A stretch of DNA of 64,000 bases from DASQFQ01 sp963730115 (lineage in GTDB: Bacteria > Actinomycetota > Thermoleophilia > Solirubrobacterales > Solirubrobacteraceae). How positions within the stretch are numbered: the stretch's first letter is position 1; each line of letters opens with the position of its first letter. Location: the NCBI GenBank assembly GCA_963730115.1, contig CAVSQM010000001.1:62001-126000 (forward strand). Reading direction: 5' to 3'. The position numbers and the translations under genes are program-made. Below are positions 59,491 through 64,000 of the stretch, piece by piece. Below the pieces are notes generated by a model. The model worked only from the letters and a program-made list of their open reading frames with translations, was not told the DNA's origin and ran no database searches.

Positions 59491-60857
59491 GCTTCCCCTC
59501 CGCCGCCCGCAAGACCCTGGCCGACGCCCAGCTGCGGCGGAACCTGGGCAAGGCGACGACGACGATCCGGGAGAAGCGGCTCCGCGCGATCGCCGAGCTC
59601 GACGACTGGGAGGCGCTGAGGGCGGCCGGCTCGGCGATCAAGGCGCACACGATGGCGACGCTGCCCGAGCAGCTCGAGCGGCTCGAGGCGTCGGTGCAGC
59701 GCGCGGGCGGTCAGGTGCACTGGGCGCGCGACGGCGCCGAGGCCAACGCGATCGTCGCCGGCATCGCGAAAGGCCACGGCGCGCGCGAGCTGATCAAGGT
59801 CAAGTCGATCGCCACCGACGAGATCGAGCTCAACAAGGCGCTGAAGGCGGAGGGCATCGAGGCGATCGAGACCGACCTGGCGGAGCTGATCATCCAGCTC
59901 GCCGGCGAGCGCTCGTCGCACATCCTCGTGCCCGCCATCCACAAGAACCGCGCGGAGATCAAGCGTCTGTTCGAGCGCACGATCGCGCAGGGCGAGGATC
60001 TCGGGTGGGAGGCGACCGGGATCGCCGAGGCGGCCCGGCGCCACCTACGCGACAAGTTCCTGTCGGTCAAGGTCGCGGTGTCGGGCGCGAACTTCGGGAT
60101 CGCCGAGACCGGCACGGTGGCGGTCGTCGAGTCCGAGGGCAACGGGCGCATGTGCACGACGCTGCCCGACGTGCTCGTGACCGTGATGGGGATCGAGAAG
60201 CTGCTGCCCGAGTGGCGCGACCTCGAGGTCTTCCTGCAGCTGCTGCCGAGGTCGAGCACCGCGGAGCGCATGAACCCGTACACGTCGCTGTGGACAGGCG
60301 TGCGCGAAGGTGACGGCCCACAGGAGTTCCATCTCGTCCTGCTCGACAACGGGCGCACCCAGACGCTCGCCGACGAGGTCGGTCGGCAGGCGCTGCACTG
60401 CATCCGCTGCTCGGCGTGCCTGAACGTGTGCCCGGTCTACTCGCGCGCCGGCGGCGAGGCCTACGAGTCCGTCTATCCCGGCCCGATCGGCGCGATCCTC
60501 ACGCCGCAGCTGCGCGGGCTCGACCAGGCGCCGACGCTCCCGTGGGCGTCGTCGCTGTGCGGCGCGTGCTACGAGGCATGCCCGGTCAAGATCGACATCC
60601 CGAGCGTGCTGATCCACCTGCGCGGGCGGGTCGTGCGCGAGCAGAAGCGGCGCACCGACCCGGAGAAGCTGGCGATGGACGTGGTCGGCAAGGTGTTCTC
60701 GTCGCAGCAGCGCTACGAGGGGGCGCAGAAGCTCTCGAAGCTCGGCCGTGGGCCGCTCGGGCGGCTGCCGGTGCCCGGCTGGAGCACGATGCGGGAGCTG
60801 CCTGAGATCCCCAAGGAGACGTTCCGCGAATGGTGGCGACGTGAACGCCAGGGATGA
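59487..60857 (+). CDS. lutB: Lactate utilisation protein B (Fe-S)
   Basis: 456 residues. An N-terminal LUD domain (VHWARDGAEANAIVAGIAKGHGARELIKVKS, ANFGIAETGTVAVVESEGNGRM) is followed by two 4Fe-4S motifs (CIRCSACLNVCPVY and CGACYEACPVKID) and a C-terminal DUF3390-type tail ending near WSTMRELPEIPKETFREWW. It carries electrons in the L-lactate oxidation complex. The ATG overlaps the lutA stop (ATGA); its last 17 bases overlap lutC. Confidence 0.96.
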   Translation: MSFPSAARKTLADAQLRRNLGKATTTIREKRLRAIAELDDWEALRAAGSAIKAHTMATLPEQLERLEASVQRAGGQVHWARDGAEANAIVAGIAKGHGARELIKVKSIATDEIELNKALKAEGIEAIETDLAELIIQLAGERSSHILVPAIHKNRAEIKRLFERTIAQGEDLGWEATGIAEAARRHLRDKFLSVKVAVSGANFGIAETGTVAVVESEGNGRMCTTLPDVLVTVMGIEKLLPEWRDLEVFLQLLPRSSTAERMNPYTSLWTGVREGDGPQEFHLVLLDNGRTQTLADEVGRQALHCIRCSACLNVCPVYSRAGGEAYESVYPGPIGAILTPQLRGLDQAPTLPWASSLCGACYEACPVKIDIPSVLIHLRGRVVREQKRRTDPEKLAMDVVGKVFSSQQRYEGAQKLSKLGRGPLGRLPVPGWSTMRELPEIPKETFREWWRRERQG

Positions 60858-61458
60858 GGTCCTCGGCCGGGTCCGGTCCGCCCTCGGCGACGCGCCGGCG
60901 GTCCCGGACGTGCAGCGGGACTACCACGGGCCGGGCGTGGCCGCCGCCGACGTCGACCTGTTCTGCGAGCGGGTGGCGGATTACAAGGCGACCGTGCACC
61001 GCGTGGCGGCCGGCGACGTCGACCGGGTCGTGGCCGAGGTCCTCGCCGCGCACGGCGCGACGCGGGTGGCCGGCACGCTGGAGGTCGGCGTCGAGCTCGT
61101 CGCCGACGACCCGCCGCTCGGCCCGCGCGAGCTCGACGCCCTCGACGGCGTGATCACCGGCTGCGCGCTCGGCATCACCGAGACCGGCACGATCGTGCTC
61201 GACGGCGGCGAGCGCTCGGGCCGCCGAGCGCTGACGCTCGTGCCCGACCTGCACGTCTGCGTGGTCGGCGAGGAGCAGATCGTCGCGAGCGTGCCCGACG
61301 CCGTCGACCACCTCGCCGAGGCCGCCCGCGCCGGGCGGCCGATCACGCTGGTGTCTGGGCCTTCTGCGACGTCCGATATCGAGCTGGACCGAGTCGAGGG
61401 CGTGCACGGTCCTCGAACGCTTGAAGTCCTCGTCGTAGCGCCAGCGCCGCCAGCATGA
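60841..61458 (+). CDS. lutC: Lactate utilisation protein C
   Basis: 205 residues, LUD domain alone: ADYKATVHRVAAGDVDRVVAEVLAAHG, GCALGITETGTIVLDGGERSGRRALTLVPDLHVCVV and ITLVSGPSATSDIELDRVEGVHGPR. The GTG start lies inside lutB. It completes the LutABC set. Its last 116 bases run antisense to the end of the membrane glycosyltransferase gene, the longest overlap in the window. The final motif HGPRTLEVLVV is conserved in LutC, so the overlap is with functional sequence. Confidence 0.94.
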   Translation: MNARDEVLGRVRSALGDAPAVPDVQRDYHGPGVAAADVDLFCERVADYKATVHRVAAGDVDRVVAEVLAAHGATRVAGTLEVGVELVADDPPLGPRELDALDGVITGCALGITETGTIVLDGGERSGRRALTLVPDLHVCVVGEEQIVASVPDAVDHLAEAARAGRPITLVSGPSATSDIELDRVEGVHGPRTLEVLVVAPAPPA

Positions 61459-62674
61459 CGATGAACGGGTCGATCCCGGTCCGGTAGCGCGGCGTCTCGA
61501 CGACGAGGAAGACCACGCTCAGGTAGAGCAGGATCGGGAACAGCCAGACGAAGAACGGCGTCCGCCTCGCCTGGCGGGTGAACGCGCCGGCGAGCGCCAG
61601 CAGCGCGAAGACCCAGAAGCACACCACCCCCGCGTTGGCCCAGCCCGGCGTGACGCTGATCGTCGAGGCGGTGTGGCGCGACCAGTCGAGGCCGCCGAGC
61701 TCGAACATGCGCCGGGTGGTCCACCACGCGACCATCGCCACGTACGTCGGGTGCTCGCGGATGTACGCCTTCGAGCGCGCCCGCAGCTCGTCCTCGACCG
61801 TGGGCTCCGGGATCTCGCCCAGCCGCCCGTACAGATCCTGGTACTCCGGGATGTGCCGGAGCGAGCGCCAGGAGGCGGGGTTCTCCTCGTCCAGCCGCGC
61901 CTGGTCGTTGTAGGTCCCGGCGAGCGCCGAGCCCAGCTGCGTGCTGACGGGGATGAAGCGGTCGAGGACGATCGCGTTGCGGATCGTCCAGGGCGAGACG
62001 GTGACGACGGCGACCACCACGAGCAGCGCGGGCACGGCGAGCGCGCGCGGTGAGAAGCGCGGCCGCACGGTCCACACGGCGAGCGCCAGCGGCAGCAGCA
62101 GCACCATCGCGTTGGCGCGCGTGAGGATGGTCAGGCCGGCGAGCACGCCGGTGGCGAGCACCCAGCGCCAGCGGTGGGTGGAGCGGCGGTGCTGCAGGGC
62201 GGCGGCCAGCGCGCCGAGCATGAACAGCGCGAACAGCGGCTCGGACATCGCCGCGCCGCCGACGAGGATCAGCGGTATGTACACCGCAGCGCCGCCCATC
62301 GCCAGGAGCGCCACCTTGCGCCCCCAGAGCTGGGCGGCGACCACCCCGATCATGGCCACGATCAGCGTCGAGATGATGATCCCGAGGATGCGTGCGGGCA
62401 CCACCCGCTGCGCGACCTTCGCGTGCTCGACGCCCGCGAGCTTGTACGAGCCGGCGAGCAGCAGTGAGTAGGCGGGCGGCCGGAACGCGGACGCGCGGCC
62501 GGGTCGCCGCGAGTCGGGGAAGCCCTCGCCCCGCGCGATCGACATCGCGCCGCGGTCGTAGTCGCTCGCGTCGTGGACGAACGTGTAGTCGGGCGTGACC
62601 GCGACGTAGCCGACCCGCAGCAGCAGGGCGACCAGCAGGATCAGCCAGGCGGCTGCGGGGACTCGAGTCTTCAT
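61343..62674 (-). CDS. Membrane glycosyltransferase, ArnT/PMT-like (GT39/GT83 type)
   Basis: 443 residues with about 10-12 transmembrane segments. The extracytoplasmic first loop carries the acidic pair in TFVHDASDYDRGA, where GT-C enzymes bind metal and lipid-phosphate sugar, followed by RPPAYSLLLAGSY. Further features: MSEPLFALFMLGALAAAL and SPWTIRNAIVLDRFIPVS. It probably transfers a sugar from a polyprenyl-phosphate donor to a protein or glycolipid outside the membrane. The last ~38 residues are encoded antisense to lutC and are basic and unstructured. Confidence 0.85.
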   Translation of the reverse strand: MKTRVPAAAWLILLVALLLRVGYVAVTPDYTFVHDASDYDRGAMSIARGEGFPDSRRPGRASAFRPPAYSLLLAGSYKLAGVEHAKVAQRVVPARILGIIISTLIVAMIGVVAAQLWGRKVALLAMGGAAVYIPLILVGGAAMSEPLFALFMLGALAAALQHRRSTHRWRWVLATGVLAGLTILTRANAMVLLLPLALAVWTVRPRFSPRALAVPALLVVVAVVTVSPWTIRNAIVLDRFIPVSTQLGSALAGTYNDQARLDEENPASWRSLRHIPEYQDLYGRLGEIPEPTVEDELRARSKAYIREHPTYVAMVAWWTTRRMFELGGLDWSRHTASTISVTPGWANAGVVCFWVFALLALAGAFTRQARRTPFFVWLFPILLYLSVVFLVVETPRYRTGIDPFIVMLAALALRRGLQAFEDRARPRLGPARYRTSQKAQTPA

Positions 62675-62711
62675 GAACCGCTTGCGCTCATGTTCTACCG
62701 CGCGGAGGGGT

Positions 62712-63611
62712 TCAGTACGCGGTCGTCCGCGCCCGGTGACGCGGGCGGGCCTTGTACCGGGGCAGCGCGCCGCGATTCCAGAGGATGTTGTCGACGACCG
62801 TGGCGTTGGTGTCGCCGCGCGCCTCGACCAGCAGCTCGACCGCGTGCAGCGCGCAGGCGCGGATCTCGACCTCCTCGGGCGAGCCGTGCTCGAGCAGGAA
62901 GCCGGCGTCGATCCGGCCCACGAGCCGCTCGTCGAACTCGAGCACGCCGTCGAGCCGCAGGACGTGCGGCACGAGGTTGTCGGCGAACAGCGTCAGCCGC
63001 CCGATGTCCTCGGCCGGCGCGATGCCGGCCAGGTGGAGGTCGGCGGCGGCGATCTGCGCGCGCTTGAAGAACGGCACCGGCTGCCCGTCGTAGGCGGAGA
63101 CGTCGCGCCACGTCGGCCAGGTCGCGAGCGTCTCGGCGAGCCGCTCGGCCGAGCCCTCGGCGGCGTTGACGAGGCCGAGGAAGCGGCCGAAGTACTCGAC
63201 CGCGAGCCGCTCGCCGAGCTCGCGCAGCGCGCGGGTGAAGAGCGCCATCAGCTCGTGCGCGGGGTCCTGCCCGAACGTCGCCGCCACCTCGGGCGTCTCG
63301 AGCGCCGCCAGCTCGGGGGCCGTCCACGGCCCGCGGGCGCGCAGGCCGGCCTCGATCGTGCGGAAGCCCGACAGCCCCGACGGCTTGCGCAGGGTGGGGA
63401 ACCAGCCGGAGCCGAAGTTGATCGCGTTGAGCGTGAGCGAGAACGCGGCGCGCTGCTCCAGCGAGCCGCCCTCGAGGTCGGGCGCCGGCGGGGGCTCGGG
63501 CGGCAGCGTGCGCGCGTAGTGCTCGATCGCCGCCTCGACGATGCGCACGTGCTCGGCGCGCCCGGCGACCCGGGCGCACGCCGAACGGACCTCGTCGGGC
63601 AGCGCGGTCAG
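62712..63611 (-). CDS. Queuosine salvage protein (Qng1 / DUF2419)
   Basis: 299 residues of the queuosine 5'-phosphate N-glycosylase (Q_salvage) family: EVRSACARVAGRAEHVRIVE, AFSLTLNAINFGSGWFPTLRK, FGQDPAHELMALFTRALRELGERL, PFFKRAQIAAADLHLA, LTLFADNLVPHVLRLDGVLEFD. It releases the queuine base for reuse in tRNA. The homology begins right after a CTG at 63611, which overlaps the upstream stop (CTGA) and sits 7 bases after AGAGG; no nearer ATG/GTG/TTG works. It is the next gene after the dehydratase on this strand. Confidence 0.85.
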   Translation of the reverse strand: MTALPDEVRSACARVAGRAEHVRIVEAAIEHYARTLPPEPPPAPDLEGGSLEQRAAFSLTLNAINFGSGWFPTLRKPSGLSGFRTIEAGLRARGPWTAPELAALETPEVAATFGQDPAHELMALFTRALRELGERLAVEYFGRFLGLVNAAEGSAERLAETLATWPTWRDVSAYDGQPVPFFKRAQIAAADLHLAGIAPAEDIGRLTLFADNLVPHVLRLDGVLEFDERLVGRIDAGFLLEHGSPEEVEIRACALHAVELLVEARGDTNATVVDNILWNRGALPRYKARPRHRARTTAY

Positions 63612-64000
63612 GCCACGTCCTCTAGGGCCATCGCGCCGTGGAGCTCGATCTGCTCGAGCGAGATGTCGCGGCCGGCGCCGTCGGCGAGCTCCCACTCGAT
63701 CGTGGCGTCGATCGCATCGGCGAGATCCCATGGCGGGCGCCAGCCCAGCCGCTCCCGCGCGCGGGTCGAGTCGACGCTGGGGATCGCCGCCTCATGTCGC
63801 GGCGGGTCCTCGGCGAAGCGCAGGTCGAGCCCGCCCGGCCAGGCGTCTCGCACCCGCTCGGCGATCCAGGCCACGCTGCGCGGCTGCTCGTCCGGGCCGA
63901 AGTTGAACGCGGTGGCGAAGGCGGGGTCGTCGAACAGCCGCTCGGCCAGCAGCAGGTAGCCCTCGAGCGGGTTCAGCACGTGCTGCCACGGCCGGCGGGC
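63608..64000 (-). CDS. CDP-glucose 4,6-dehydratase-like protein (C-terminal part)
   Basis: The last ~130 residues of an extended SDR sugar-nucleotide dehydratase; the 5' part lies beyond the window. Visible: RRPWQHVLNPLEGYLLLAERL, FNFGPDEQPRSVAWIAERV, the conserved HEAAIPSVDSTRARERLGWRPPWDL and a tail SLEQIELHGAMALEDVA. RPWQHVLxPLxGYLLLAE and HEA...D...AR..LGW are characteristic of CDP-glucose 4,6-dehydratase (RfbG). It makes deoxysugar precursors, fitting the nearby glycosyltransferase. Its TGA overlaps the CTG start of the next gene. Confidence 0.85.
   Translation of the reverse strand, partial: ARRPWQHVLNPLEGYLLLAERLFDDPAFATAFNFGPDEQPRSVAWIAERVRDAWPGGLDLRFAEDPPRHEAAIPSVDSTRARERLGWRPPWDLADAIDATIEWELADGAGRDISLEQIELHGAMALEDVA
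63609..63623 (-). promoter_or_regulatory. Shine-Dalgarno and CTG start of the queuosine-salvage gene
   Basis: On the minus strand, AGAGG (63623-63619), 7 bases, then CTG (63611-63609) overlapping the TGA of the dehydratase as CTGA. Geometry identical to the CTG start of the amino-acid permease at 40459. Confidence 0.6.

Overview
The window is a chromosomal segment of a very GC-rich bacterium, almost certainly an actinobacterium. The best guess is Thermoleophilia/Solirubrobacterales (relatives of Solirubrobacter or Conexibacter). That placement is inferred from base composition, the pheST-argCJBD order, an RTX-type secreted protein, an HDOD-LuxR fusion and many TANNNT-type promoters placed directly before start codons; no marker-gene tree could be run. 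Coding density is extreme: neighbours usually overlap by 4 bases (ATGA/GTGA) and no gene-free stretch exceeds 300 bases. No tRNA, rRNA, CRISPR array, insertion sequence or prophage was seen.

Layout. 1-6962: end of pheS, pheT, then argC-argJ-argB-argD. 6955-10129: RTX secreted protein, acetyltransferase, S4 protein, VOC protein and a small membrane protein. 10126-19783: a carbon/CoA block with enoyl-CoA hydratase-like protein, class III CoA-transferase and class V aminotransferase on the minus strand, diverging from a large FAD/Fe-S dehydrogenase, a MatC-like dicarboxylate carrier and a Gfo/Idh/MocA oxidoreductase; a MatB-like malonyl-CoA synthetase faces them. 19839-30266: methyltransferase, argG, a frameshifted coiled-coil protein, dnaE and an orphan trpB2. 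30310-34159: two secreted or membrane-anchored proteins (one VWA), a zinc-ribbon membrane protein and a gene remnant. 34156-38758: endonuclease IV, gltX, HDOD-LuxR regulator, UPF0303, VanZ and Rrf2. 38800-44808: amino-acid ABC importer, then an ABC-2 exporter diverging from a frameshifted tetR across a near-ideal palindromic operator. 45489-49244: a cysteine cluster (cysK, esterase, TusA-like carrier, MoeB/ThiF-like E1, cysE). 49245-51534: glycine-rich membrane protein, an Hcp-like remnant and an SRPBCC protein. 51531-61458: glycolate operon (permease-glcD-glcE-glcF-malate synthase) diverging from lutABC. 61343-64000: membrane glycosyltransferase, queuosine-salvage protein and the end of a CDP-glucose 4,6-dehydratase.

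How it works together. Glycolate or lactate entering through the permease would be oxidised by GlcDEF (to glyoxylate, then malate by malate synthase) or by LutABC (to pyruvate). The MatC/MatB pair points to dicarboxylate (malonate-type) uptake and activation. Arginine and cysteine synthesis are well represented.

Most notable: CTG start codons placed exactly 7 bases after a Shine-Dalgarno in CTGA overlaps; a repeated leaderless-promoter pattern; a cysteine cluster built around a protein sulfur carrier; the tetR operator with a third half-site inside the exporter gene; and four broken genes that are either real decay or sequence errors.
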